64,000 bases of DNA from Diabrotica undecimpunctata (lineage: Eukaryota > Arthropoda > Insecta > Coleoptera > Chrysomelidae), in contig NC_092803.1 of the NCBI RefSeq assembly GCF_040954645.1, positions 9,983,230 to 10,047,229 of the forward strand, written 5' to 3'. A program made the position numbers and the translations under genes. How positions within the stretch are numbered: position 1 is the stretch's first letter; every line of letters starts with the position of its first letter. The notes beneath the pieces are model-generated. The model was not told the origin of the DNA. It saw only the letters and a program-made list of their open reading frames with translations, and made no database searches. Positions 44,574-59,500 of the stretch are shown piece after piece.

Positions 44574-47500
44574 ATGTCACCTAACAACGTAACTCTTCAA
44601 CAAACAACCCACAGCTTTGTGAGCAAACAAAAATCAGAAGAAAAAATCAAGAGAAATGGTTATTTCAAGCAAGATTTAGTATGGCCAAATATTATTGTAT
44701 ATGTAATTTTTCATTTTTTGGCACTTTGGGGATTTTGGAGACTTTTTACTGGTAAATTCATGTGGACAACATATATATTTAGTAAGTATATACTAGTATT
44801 ATTATTGTAAGTTTACAATATTTAATAAAAAATTTATATAAGATAAATAATATTGTACAACGGACAATATTTCGAATTTTTAATGGATTTAACCGAAAAT
44901 AGAAAGCTCTATTATATTTCTATCTATTGAGCTATATTTAAATATAATATAAGTTCAAATTTGTGCAAATTCCTAAAGTTTATAAAAAGAAATCTGTTTG
45001 AAAAAGAGATTAGTAGAAATTTGGTTTTCGGAGAAGATTAGTAATTCAAATAAAAATGGGAATTTTGGAGGGTAGAATTAGCATCAAGTAGCACCCCTTG
45101 AGCACCAACTCTCCGAACTGGGCGCTGCCCAGTTTAAGATTCGCGGATAAGTCACAAGGGGATAGCAGGAATAAAGCGCCTAACGTAAGCCTGCGTTTGA
45201 TTCGGTTAGGGAACCATGTTGGAGTTCTCGTACCCCACTTGGGTATCCAGGTATCCAGGTGAAGGGTATTTGGCCGATAGTGTGTCCCTATCGCACATCA
45301 GAGTGCTATAGGGGGGAAAGGGATGGTCTGGAGCATTGGAGCGCAGTGGAGTGATTCCAGTTTTATATACGAATTAATACACCTCACTCAAAAGAATTGT
45401 TATACCGGAACGTCATTTCAAGGGGTGAACAAAGTGAATATGGCAAAAAGAAAACAAGGGCAGTTTATTTTGAGTTTTTGAAAAGAAAGGTTGTGTACTT
45501 TTAGTAAAGAAAAGTCATTTGTAAGTGTTTTTAAAAGTAGTTACGAGTAAAGGCGGGGTCCCACTATTCTGCGCTGCGTCGCTCAGCTTCGAGGAGCGCG
45601 GAGCAGAACTACACAGAGCGGCGCAACTTTGCGCATGTGATTCTAGAGGAGCAAATAGAGAGTTATTGCAAAGTTAACAGTGCCTGCGTTGCACTATTTA
45701 CACCGCGCTATTTCGACAGTTTTGACATACGGCTGACACATCACAAATAGAGATATTGCTTGAGCTTATGCATACTTTGTTGCGATATTTACGTTGTTTA
45801 TGTTTTCTTTTCATTTTTTTCGCAAAATATTAAAAATAGATCATGATTTAGAAGCACTTATTTTAGCAAATGCTCATGATGATGATGTAGAGTTCATCAT
45901 TTTAAATAAGATTGTGGGAGAACATGTATTACATCCACAAAATCAAGAATTTAATTTAGAAAACATGTTGCAAGCAGATGTAAAAATAAATTTTAGGTTT
46001 AGCAGACAAGATATTCCTACATTTGCAAGAGCTTTACGCCTATCAGATTTTATTCGTACCAATACTAGAAACTCTGTTAGTGGTAAATGCATTTGCATTC
46101 TACATTACTTGAGTGATGAGAAGGCTCGCAATATCTCAGCAGGCTTAAAAATCTTCAGCTTTTATTCAATTTGTCACCTCAATCATGTCAAATTTTTAAT
46201 TATATTGTTGCATTATGCTACTGTCTGATGTACTCATTTTAGAAAATTATTACTAATAAACTTGGTTTAGATGAAAGACAAATAACATACATAACCTGAA
46301 AAAGAAAATAGCGCAACGAATTCCGCACAGCGTAACGGCTCCCCTAATAACGGCAGGCCGTATTTTCAATAATGCAGCGTAAGCCAAATATCACATCTGC
46401 GCATGCTCTACTGTCAAAATAACGCGTGCTGTAATACAGCAAGTGCAAAATTGACTCTGCAATATCTCTCTATTAAGTTCCAGTTTTTATTTACGCGCGC
46501 ACGATGAAAACAAAATTAGCAATAGCAAGTGCTGCTGTTATAGTAATTAACCATCTTTTACAAGAAAAACGAAAGACCCGGAGGAAACGTCGTTATTGGG
46601 TTACACCAGTATTTAAAAGTAGACAAGTTTATAATGGAAATAATCTTTTAAGTGATTTAGTTGCAGGACAGTTTCAAAATTTTTGTCGTATGTCGTTACA
46701 CGATTTCGAGTACCTGTTAATAATGATTGAACCAGTAATAAGAAAGAGATGAAATAAAGCATTTATCAATGTCTACTGAAATTAAAATGTAAAATTAGCT
46801 TTGCCTGTGCCCATTGACTTTTTCATTTTCACCTTTTCTCTTCTATATGAAGACAACAAAGACGTCATCTTTGTTTTAGCTTCAGCGACGGAACAACCGA
46901 TATTGTCTGCAATAAATACCTATGCATCATATTTCTTACTTTTTATATGATAATTATTGCTTTTCGGATTCCACAATTCCGGTTTGTATCTGTATGCCTA
47001 AATAAGTTTTTCAACTTCTTCATGATTCCACTCAAAACTCATCGCGAAGATAGTAAAGAAACACAATAATCTGCAAAAATGGTCTTTAATCACAAACACC
47101 GTTCCAACTAAACGCGCACTTTTCTTTGATCTACACTACTTTACCGAAAACCAACGGATAATGTTCGTTCTTGTCTGAACTTGCACGGCGCAGCGCTACT
47201 TGTCGTTCCCATTAGTCGCTTAAGCTCGCTCCGCGCACAAATGAACCAAAACAAACAGCGCAGCGCAGCGCAGCGCGACTGGTGGGACCCCGCCTTTAAA
47301 GTCAATACGTATAAAATAACAAAATTTAGAAGTGTCAATAATGAGTGGTCAGCAAATATTGTTTCAGTTCAGCAGAAGTTTGCAGAATTTGTAAGTACAA
47401 AGAAATTGGTTTTTAATAGCACATCGTCAGACATAATGACACGGGATAGAATATTGGACCTAATGTGTGAGGTATAAGAACAGCCATAAGATTAGAACGG

Positions 47501-50500
47501 ACACTTAGGGAATTGGATCTAAATTGCGAGATAGCAGGTTAGGGAACAGTTAATTGTTAAATAACATTGCTTTAACTTAATTTCTTTTTGAAGATAAGGT
47601 ATAGACTCTATCGTTGGAACTTTTAAAATTCATTTGTCGACAACAACTGAAAAGAAATTCAATGGTCTACTTTCATTTCAACGTCTTACTCTACGAAAAT
47701 GGTGCAAATGATGTTTTGAAAGTGTGAATTGTAGAATTCTCCAATAGCTTCCACTAAGCTTGAATTTGCAGTTCACCTACTTCGTCATCGAAGAAAAGTC
47801 TCCTGGCTAGAAGACTTCCTGGTTATTTTATATAGATGGCGTTATTAGCATACTTAGACGTATGTTATTATGACTGCCAAATAGTTGAGATAATGTCCTT
47901 GCAGTTTAAGCTTCCACAAGTATTACTAGTATTTGGTCCACTAAGGGACAAGACTTTTTTCTTATTTAACAGTCACTTTTGTGTTGAGTGACACGTTCAT
48001 TAAGCCACTGTTGACTTTGACCAATATAACAACTTGACATTGACTGCAATTTATTTGGTAAATTATGTTACTCATTAGTAAATTTTTACTTTTATTTTTG
48101 AGAATAACCGTGAATTATTTAGAAGTGGATTGTATTTAATTAATTTAATGTTCGAAAATGTTTTGAAAAGTGGGATTATTTGGTCTGTTAAATTTTGTAT
48201 TCTTCTTCTTCTTCCTCTTTATAAGCTATTCTGCTTGTTCATTGTTCATTGGCAGATTGGCAGAACTGGTAGTGGATTATTTATTAAAGTTGTATTATAC
48301 AAGTGCGTGTTCTAAATGAGTTTTTTTAATATATGTTTTAGGTAGCCATTGTTTAAACACATTTCAAAAAGTTTCTTTGAATTGGCATCTAGGAAACTCT
48401 GATTACAAATTGTCATTACTGGATTTTTCGTAGATATAATTGTGTTGAATTTTTAATTTCTAGGATAATTATAATAATAATTTATAAATCTACTGGATGC
48501 AGTATCTTTTTGATACCAATCTAATATGATTCTGTTATCATTATTTGCTTTTATGACTTTGGTATTTAAAAAAGGTATACTAGTTTCACTTTAATACCCC
48601 ACAGTGAATTGAATATTTTGTTGAAGTGAATTAAAGATTGTTTGGATATGATTGAGTGGTACACTGCATATTACTACGATATCGCTTATAGGATTGCTCA
48701 TCGATGTTCCAAATTTTTGTTTATAGAATTTATTACAAAAACAAAAATATATGCTGTTAAATAAGAATGTTATTAATGACAGGAAGTCTTTTCTTGATAA
48801 GAATGTGAATTTTTCCTGTGAAAGGAAATCCTATCTAGCAATAGCAGCTCATTCCTTTCTGCCTTTGTTAAAGGACAATATTATATGTTGAGTATGGTTT
48901 ATCTAATATGAACACAAGAAATATTCCAGTAACCCCATTAACTTTATTTTTTACCTAACTGTACCATATTTTTTATTTTAAGTGCATAGTTATGCCTTCC
49001 TATGTTCCTTTGGAATCACATGTGGAGTTCATCGTCTTTGGTCTCATAAAGCCTATAAAGCCAAACTGCCTTTAAGAATCATTCTAATGTTAATGCAATC
49101 AGCTACCTTACAGGAGGATATCTACACTTGGACCAGAGACCATAGGCTACATCACAAATATACTGATACTGATGCTGATCCATATAACTCAAACAGAGGA
49201 TTCTTTTTCTCCCACGTTGGATGGTTATTAATGAGGAAGCATCCAGAAGTTAAAAATAAAGGAAAGACCATTAACATGAGTGATGTTGAAGCCGACACCG
49301 TTGTCAAATTTCAAAGAAAGTAAGAAAAGTAACATATATCTAATATCTAATAATTCTATCCCTGAATTAGGAAGGGCATTTCAACTGCAGTTATTATAAT
49401 TCTATATCGGTACCATTAAATATATTATATGCAAACATTTTTTATTAAATTTTACATTAAAGACATTAAAACATTAAAAATAGAAAGAGAGGTAATGATA
49501 CAAGACCCACGATTATCATTCAGGCTTTTATTTGTACACAAAATATATTATACCGTCACGACTTTTATACTGTCACTGTGTTTTTAAACGAACACTTTTA
49601 ACACTGTTATCTTGCCAGGAAATTGTTTTATTTCCCTTTGAAAAAATTTTCTTTTACATTTATTTACAAAAAATAAGGTCTCTGTCTATAGGTATATTTA
49701 CAAAGAAACTTGGTTTTTAAAGTAGCAAACTGGTGAGCCCAATAAATGCTCTTCGAATATTTTCCTTTTCGTTTTTAAATCCTAATTCTTTTAACAAAAT
49801 GATAACAGATGTTTTGCCAATAATTACAACTTCTTTATGCCTCTTCTTCTTCTTCTTCGGCTTTTTCCATTATGAGTTCGCCGTTTTCGTCCTCCACAGC
49901 ACTCTATTCTCCCAGTCACCTTCTCTGAGGTCTCTATTTATCATAGCATTTCCGACGTATGTTTTCCATCTTGTAGCAGGTCTTCCTCTCCGTCTTCTTC
50001 CCGGCGGGTCCCAGTTTAATATTCTTTTCGGCCACCTATGCTCTGGCATTCTTTGTACATGCCCGTACCACTGCAGGGCACTGTTTTATAACTTTTTTGT
50101 AATTGAGCATTTTACTTCCATTCTGTTCCATATTTCCTCCGTTCTTATTCTATCCGCTCTTGTGATTTGTAGACATCTTCTCATAAAGTCCAGTTCAACT
50201 GTTCTTATTTTATTTCGTATTGTTGTCATTGGCCATACTTCCGCTCCATATAGGGTAATATTCATCACTATGCTTTGAAAGATCCTCTTTTTGTTTTCTT
50301 TGGTTAGAGTGTTGTTCCATATCACTCCATGAAGTACTCTTGTGGCTTGTTTTCCCCGTGCTATTTTTATTTCTATATCTTTCATACAAGTACCATCTCG
50401 GCTAATCATTGACCCTAAATACTTAAAAGCCTTACAACTCTTAATAGTCTCTTCTTCTAAACTTAAGGTCAAATCTCGACCTCGGGTCCAATACATAAGT

Positions 50501-53500
50501 ATTCGGTCTTGCACATATTTATCTTGAGTCCCCAAAGTTCATATTCTTCCTTTAATTTTCTTATCATATATTCCATATCCTCCCTATCTTGTGCAAAAAT
50601 GTCTTGATCATCTGCGAAAAGTAGTGAATGTAATATATATTCTCTTGTACTGGTATGTCCATTGTTCCGCATTTTCTATACCATCTTTTCAAAGCCTGAT
50701 CTATATATATATATGTTAAAAAGTGTAGGTGAGAGACCACATCCCTGTTTGAGGCCTTTTGTTGCGGTGATTGTTTTTGTTATTTCATTACCTAACTTTA
50801 TTTGCATTTGTGTTTCTTTATACAGTCTTTGTGTTATATTCACCCATTTCTCTCTAACGCGCATTCTTCTCATTGCCAATCCAACACAGTCTCTTTATGC
50901 CTCGAACTAGTTTAATGTAGAGAAAATAAATACTTTAATTAATTTAACCCTACGTTGGTAGCGTATAGTGTACTAACGTTGTTGGTCGCGTGGACTACAA
51001 TCGTAATCTAATTTCTTTCAAACGTAAGATGTCTATTTGTTTAAGTAAAAAGTTTTTCGTCGTTAGTAAGAATTTATTTACATCAGTTGGCAAAACTATA
51101 TTTAACTTATGTTTATACAACATTGTAATTCACGGTGACAGCAAAAATAAAATCTTTTTGTATTTTTAGAGACCTTTATTTACACTTTGTTAACAGAATA
51201 AGTAGTTAAAAAATCAAACGCAATTTTGAAAATCTAAACAACTTTTCCTTTTTTTGTAAACTACAAGCATATCCAAATGAAAACATAAACTTGTTTGACA
51301 AATATATACATATTGTAACGAATATATTTTGCCTACCACATGGGGTATCATTATGGGGATTGAAAGTTGGGGACAGAAACTATTGGGGGTAAAGATAAGG
51401 CAAGCAAAATAATGGATACTTGTGCGAACGGTACTCAGGGTTTGTTAGGAGAGCTGGGGTCGTAGATAAGTAAATGGCAGGGGTTTGGATTATGGCTACT
51501 GTAAAAAAATGAAACAAAGGGATACTTACATGCATCTCTTGGGACAAACAAAACAAAAGGAAACCCCTCTAGCAATTTAAAAAGGACGCCGCTTCGAGGT
51601 GCCAAATTATAACTATTACAACAGCTAGTTGTAACTATCGAAATAATTATTAAAAATGAAAAACATATCTTTATACATGAAACTCAAAAAAGGGGTTGGT
51701 TAAAAAAATAAACAAAATAGTTTATTTATTATTTAAAAAAAATTAAACATTTATTGTGTGTCTCACCACAAACAGTTACAAAAATGAATGACACAAATTA
51801 CTATATAGATATTTACAGAGTACAAAAATAACAAAGAAAAAACTTACATGTGTCCTAGCCGTTTACAAACTCTAGGAGTTACTAGGAGATACTACAAAAA
51901 CTTACAAAGAAATTGTTACTGCAATGGAGGTTAACCTTTTTTAAAAACAAAATAAATCAACATCGAAAATAATAAAGCTAGCTGTTATACGTTAACAATA
52001 AATTTTAAAAACTGAAAACAAATAAATTGGCATCTAAAGTCCAAAGGATATAGTTGATCATCAACTAAATTTTCAATACAATGATGATTACATTTTTCTG
52101 ATTATTACACCATGTTGACGCCTATGAAAGATCGAGCAGTTCCGTATGGGTTTCGTATTATTCACTGTGTTAGGAAAATTTGAACTCTAAGGTTGACGTT
52201 TTGGAAATTTTAAATACAAGTGACGTCACTTTGTATAAATCGTGACGTGCAAGTGTTTTACTTTGAAAAATGGTATACTTACTTTGTTGGTACATGTCTG
52301 TGATAAATGTTTAGTTTTAAGTAGTAATAGGAATAGGATTAGAAATGTAAATGATAAGTATGCCATTAGAAATATGACTTGTGATAGGAATATGGGTATT
52401 AGGCTTACTAACAGTAGTGATAATATTATAGTTAGGGGGAATATCACAAATGGGCATAGTATTAGTAATGAAGGTAGGGAAAAATTAAATATTAGCATTA
52501 GAAATAAAAACGGTAATAAAATAAATAACGGATATAATGTTAATACAAAAACCAGGGAGCATGAAATCAACGTTAACACCAATAATGGAGAAGAAGAATA
52601 CAGTAATAAGGAAATACATCTTAACAAGACAAATCATATAGGAATAGCGACATGGAATGTGACATCTCTGACCGGCAAGGAAATAGAAGCTACGGAAGAA
52701 ATGGAAAAAATGAACGTACAAATAATGGGAATAAGCGAGACAAAAAAGATAGGGAAAGGACACATCAATATCAATGAGAAATATAGTCTATATTATTCCG
52801 GAGTACCACAGGGTCACAGAGCAAAAGAAGGAGTCGGTATAATAGTTAATAAAAGAATAGAATCAAGAATAACAAACTACGAAGCAGTATCATCTAGAAT
52901 AATCACAGCCCAAATAGAACTAAAAGACAAGATAGGAATAATACAAATATACGGACCAACAGAAGGTAATGAAGAAGAGATAATGATAGAATTCTACAAC
53001 GAACTCCAACACGCATTAGACAAATTAAGAGAGACAAGAGAAAAAATAGTAATCTTGGGCGATTGGAATTCAAGAGTAGGTAAGGATATTAACAGGGGAT
53101 TAGGATGCATTGGACAATATGGGGAAAAAACTTTAAATAGAAATGGAATTAAAATGCTGGAATTCTGCCAAACCAATGACCTGATAATAGAAAACACATT
53201 CAGTGAACAAACCATTAACGACAAATATACATTTGTGGCTGAAGAGAGAAATGCGAAAAGCCTAATCGACTATAAAGTCTATACGAGAAACCTAGAACAA
53301 AATATAAAAAACATCTTAACGGAAAAGGAACCCGAACTGTCTACACAACACAGGATGGTCACTGCAAAACTGGAGGATGAAAAAATGGAGGAAGTGGAAA
53401 GAAAAGAGTACAAGAAAGTAAATGTAAACAAACTAAAGATAAAAAGTGTGTGAAAATTTTACACGGAGGAAACTAACAAAAGACTGAGACAAATAGAGCG

Positions 53501-56500
53501 CCAAAAAGAAACATGGACAATGGAAGAAAGATGGAATACATACAGTGAAGTATTAAAGACAACAGCAACTGAAGTGTGTGGAATCAAAAAATATAATAAA
53601 CAGTTAAAAAGGACAAGGTGGTGGAATAAAGAAGTGAAGACAGAAATAAAAAAGAAGAAAATAGCACGGAAAAAATACCTCGAAACGGGATTAGAAGAAG
53701 ATAAAGAAAAATACTATAGGCAGAGACGATTGGCAAAAAAGACAGTCACACAAGCAAAAACAAAAACATGGAAAGAATTTGGAGAAGAACTTCAGGAAGA
53801 ATATATAACAAATAATAGAAACTTTTGGACGACAATACGACACATAAGGCAGGGAAAACGAAAGGAAATAAAGGCAGTAAGAGATACTTTAAACCAAATA
53901 CAAATAAGCCCAGAACAAATAGCTAGGGTATGGAAAGAATATTATGAGAAAAAATTTGATACCGAAGTGATAAAGGAAGACAATATAATTAATGAAGGCG
54001 AAGAAAACACAGAGCCAGAGCAAATAAGTAGTGAAGAAGTAATAGAAGGATTATCAAATATAAAAATAGGCAAGGCAGGTGGAGATGATGAAATTGAACC
54101 GGAAATGGTAAAATACATGGGAGAAGAAGGAATAAACTGGCTATGGAAAATATATAAAGAGGCGTGGGAAAAACAAACAATCCCTAAAGAGTGGCAGAAC
54201 AATATCATCGTGCCAATATACAAAAAAGGAGAACATGTAAACTGCGACAACTATAGGGCAATATGTCTGTCATCGGTGTGCTTTAAAATATATACGAAAA
54301 TAATAGAGAAGAGACTGAGACAAGAAGTAGAAATGGTATTGGGAGAAGAACAAATGGCATTTAGACCGGGAAGACAGACAAATGACAACATATATATCAT
54401 TAGAAACCTAATAGAAAGAAGCATAAATACGGGGAAAAAACTAGTATTAGCATTCATAGACCTAAGAGCAGCATTTGACACGATAGAAAGACATATTATA
54501 GGGAAATGCTTGAGGAAAATTAACGTACCTAATGCATTGATAAAAATTATAGAAAGTACTTATAAAGAGGTAAAAGGAAGGGTACAAATAACAGGGGAAA
54601 GATCGGAAGCATTTAATTGGAAGAGAGGTATTAAACAAGGAGATAGTCTCAGCCCTTTGCTATTCATAATAGTAATGAACGAATTGATAAGAAACACTAG
54701 AGTCAGAACTAATCAACTACAGACAATAATAGGTTATCGCAGATTACAACCGGTAACAATAGAGTCCTTAATGTATGGAGACGACATAGTACTAATAGCA
54801 GATTCCGAGAATAAAATGCAGAAACTAATGGATATATGGGTAGAACAAATAGAAGAACTTAAAATGGAGATAAACGAGGAAAAAAGTAAGATAATGATAA
54901 TCAGCGACAAAGGAGATAAGGAAGATAATCAAATAAAAATAAAATGTAAAAACTCAGAATTGGAAATAGTAACAACTTACGAATACCTGGGAAGTATAAT
55001 AACTAATGATGGAAAAATAGACTGGGAAATAACAAATAGAGCAAAGAAATCAAACAAGTTATATTATGCGTTAGCCCCAATAATGGGAAAAAGAGAACTT
55101 GCACGAGAAACAAGAATAAAAATATATAACACAATAGTGATACCGACTGTGCTCTATGCAAGTGAAAACTGGACAATTCTGGAAAAACATAAGAGCAGGA
55201 TAAACGCAATGGAGATGAGACATCTAAGAAGGATAGTTGGAAAGACAAAATGGGATAGATTAAGCAACGAGACTATTAGGAGAATGGCCAACCAGGAACC
55301 GATAATGAACAAAATAGCAAAGAGACAAATGAACTGGTATGGGCATCTGATGAGGATGCAATCCAATAGAATAACAAGAAAAATTTATGAAGCAAAAAAC
55401 ATCGGAAAAAGAAAAAAAGCAGACCAAGAAAAAAATGGATACAGCAAGTAGTAGAGGCGGGAAAACTTAAACAAAAATCACTCGAGGAATTGAAAATAAT
55501 GGCAGGAAACAGAAAAGAATGGAAGAGGTGGGTAAATGGAAATTAAAATAGCTAGCCCAAATCCGACACCTTGTTAGGGTAAAAGGAAGGGGAGAAAGAA
55601 AGAAAGAAAGTTGGTAAATGTCGTATACTGTATTTCGCACTTCCATTTTGGACCCCTCAGATAGATTGATTGTCTTGTTTTTCGGACGAGGTCTGCTTTT
55701 GAAAGAATGTGATTATTTTCTTTTCTTTTTATATTTGTACGTAATGTCCATCGTGATATTTTTAATGCAATAGTACTCTTTTAAATAAAGAATTGTTCAA
55801 TGATATGTATTTTAATAAACGACCATACATTTTAATATTTTACCTGTTAAATAGATGAAAATGGTTCCAAAGGTCGTTCATTGATTTCTTCTAATTTGAA
55901 ATACTCCAACATATTTAATACAAGTTGTTGTGCTTAAGAATTCAATGGTTTATCAGGCATACTCTAAAAAGAAAAACACTTAAAAAATATGCCATATCAC
56001 TCTGTTGACGTGGTTTTAGCCATATTTAAATAACTAAGTGCCAATTTAGAGGTTAGAATAAATATTATATTATTCGTACTTAGCTAATAAATAAATTCTT
56101 AGCCTAATAAATTGAAAACGAAGTTAATGATTAGTCCTTTTAACAACTGTTTGGTAAAAAAGATGTATATTCAAAGTATGAAAAAGGATTAAATATTTAT
56201 ATGATTCGAAAATCATTTATAAACACGCTACAAAGCTGTCAAAACAAAGCAATTGCCAGTAGGTGAATCAATCATCGACTAACGTCCTGTGGCTGTCTTT
56301 GTTCGATGTATGCTATTGTGTATGGCTTTAGTTCATCAATTTAGTTTCTGTTAGTAGAAAAGAGATGTAAAAGAGATGTAAAATAAAAAATAATTCGCGA
56401 ATATTGTCATACTTGAGCAAACATCCAGATAATGGACTGTATATAACCACGAAGACTATAACTTCAGGTAACGGCAGACAAAATCATTTCTGTTTTTATA

Positions 56501-59500
56501 TTCACGAAAACTATTGTTGCAGTTAAAGGTCTGGCGCCATGTATTCAGTTTATGTTAACACTTAATAATCTTTAGTTAAAAAAAATTGTTTTTACTTTTT
56601 ACCTATGTTTTCTCTCCTTTATATGTTTAATCCTATTTACCGTGGCCTAGTTCTCCTGTGTATGTTATATATTATAATGTCCTGATGGGCCCCTGGACGT
56701 GAAGCGAGTGACCCATGTTAATTGTATGTGTTTATGGATATATATGTGTATGTATTATTTATATTTTTTCTCTTCTTTTTGTTAAATGTTGTACTGATTC
56801 CCCAACTTTAAATTTATCTATTTTAGTCCATTCGATTGCAAATAACTCAAAAACTTTTTACTGCGCCTAATGAGATTAAAATATCATGTAACTGGCTGTA
56901 TGGCAAACTGCCGAAGCCATATAAAAAAAAACACTTAATAATAGTAACACATACTACCCGCACATTTATGTCTATATTTATTAAAAAAAATTATATTTCG
57001 CAAAAGTTCAATATATTTTTTGTAGGTATTACGTTCCGTTGGCCCTATCTTTGGGATTAATTGTTCCAACAGTATTCTCGACGTATATGTTGGGCGAATC
57101 GTTGATTAATTCCTGTGTTGGTTCGATTATGAAAAGTATATTGACGTTAAATGCCACTTGGTCCGTTAACAGTGCAGCACATCTCTGGGGATGGAAGCCC
57201 TATGACAGGTTAGTATAAATATAAAAATATGACAATAAAATACTAAACTCTGAGTTAATATACTGATGGCAAAAAAATGTAACCCTTTGTGTACGGTTAT
57301 TTATTTCGATTAAAGTCGGCTCGTACACTAGAGCAATACGCAACTAGCAACTGGCAACGTGCAATAAGTAACAGGCAATATAGTTTATGGTGTCTCGCAC
57401 ACCAAAGCTAACAAAAATATCACTAGTTCAAAATGTCATCTGAAGAAGACGAAGTTATAATGTTTTGGTAGCATTTAAAGCGAAAAATAGAAAAAGGAGA
57501 AGATACCGGATCCATCCATCATTTCATGCACTTAAACAACATGGAGCAAGTATATACGCTAAAGAACTAAAAATGTTATTTTTTATAAAATCACCAGAGG
57601 TTTGAACTTCTTTTTACTGTGCTCTCGCTTAAAGTATAATCTCACTATTTGAGAGAGTGATTCATCGTTTAAAGGCGCAGAAATGCGGAAAGACGTATGA
57701 AAATCTAGTGACGTACACTCACTTTTATTTTAACGTTAATTAAATTTTATTTTTCAAATATTAATGTTCGAAATAGGCCACAATATATTTATTTACAAGT
57801 TTTTACTGACGTTTAGATCTCTATATCCAAAGACCGGTTTCAAAGATATAAATGATAGTTATATTTATTTTCTTTGTTTATTATTATATATTTTTATAAT
57901 CTTATATTGTTTATTTTCTTTTTTTTTCTATCTTTAAAAACGGAATAGAGATCGAAACGTCAGTGTATTAAACATGTAAATAGATATATTGTGGCTTATT
58001 TCCAACCTTCTCCCTAAAAATACAGAATGCCACAAACAAGAAGCTATAGAAAAATAAATATATCTGTCATTTGTATGTTTGAAAACGGTCTGTTTATAGA
58101 GATCGAAACGTCCGTAAATTAAACATTTGAATAAATATATTGTGGCTTATTCCCAACATTATTTCTAAAAATACAGAACGACAAGCGAAAAGCCATAGAA
58201 AATAAATATTACTATCATTTGTATAATTGAAAACGGTCTCTGGATATAGAGATCGAAACGTCAATAAATAAACATATGAATAAATATTTTGTGGCTCATT
58301 CCCTACATTCCCCTAAAAATACAGAATGGCACAAACAAAAAGCTATAAAAAACAAGTAACTTTGCAGAAAGTTTACTGATACCAACCGGCTGTCGCGGAA
58401 GTTACGCTAAAACGTCTTTTGACGTGACTCGTCATTTAAGAGTTACACAATAAAATTTTTTTAAAACAAATTTTAAGGCAGTTTCTACACCACCCCAGAG
58501 GTATGTCTTCTGGTACGTTACTTTTTAAATGGGTGTTCGCCAAAAGCCATATTGTCTTATTAAATAAAATGAACAAAACACTTAAACAGTATAAAACAAA
58601 ATAAAATAAAATCCTATAAAACAAAATAAAATTCTATAAAAACAAAATAAAAATAATGTTTGATGTAACAAAACATTGTACTATTCTATTTAAATACAAA
58701 TACTATACACACTTACTGTGTTCTCGTTTTTTTTTTGTTTTTGGTTTTTTATGCTCATGTTCTTATTAACTATTAGAAAATAGTATTCGCTGTCTAAATC
58801 TGAAGATGCAGTGCTGCTATCGCTGTCATTATCTTCACCACCTGGTGTAATTATAATTGGTTCTAGTAAAAGTGGTAAAACTTCGATATGAGTGTCAAGT
58901 TCCCACATACGATGTTCTTCTTTAATTATGTGACCTATACATTTAGCCCATTTCTCTGGAGTTACATGGAGGATTGCTTAAATCAAAAGTTTCTTAATTT
59001 CGTTTAATTTGCACGTTTTGTTATTGCGTGCTACTTCTCCTTTCACTTGCGCCCAGATAAGTTCAATGGGATTAAGTTCGCAATGATAAGGTGGTAGACG
59101 CAGAACTTTGACACCATAATCTTTTGCAGTTTCATCTATAGCATATTTAAGATAATCACTTTTTCTTAACCGTGCAATGTCAAGTAGCTAAATTTTGAGC
59201 AGTGATTCTTCCTATGCAATCCCCTTTTCTGTTAGCCATTCTTGAATCCTTTGTTTCAATTTCTTTCATAATCACCTGTTTTTTCCGACTTAAATTGAAG
59301 AAAACCATCATCAAGAAACCATGTATCACTTTCTATATGGGTGATGATTAAACGCCGTCCCTTTCCTGATGGAGCTTTTAATCCTGTAGATCAGCATTCT
59401 ATAAATGCTTCGAGTTTACTTTTGACATTTAAATCTTGCCAAACTTTTCCAACTGTATGACCTTCGTTAATCCAGGTTTCATCCAAATAACATATTTTGC

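Noticed and set aside
48983..49319. Desaturase exons read as separate pseudogene fragments
   Set aside because: All four exons have proper GT-AG borders and the phases join to a full 368-codon protein with all His boxes.
49733..50278. 181-codon plus-strand open frame rich in Leu and Phe
   Set aside because: It is antisense to the LINE reverse transcriptase tail (minus strand) at 49840-50535.
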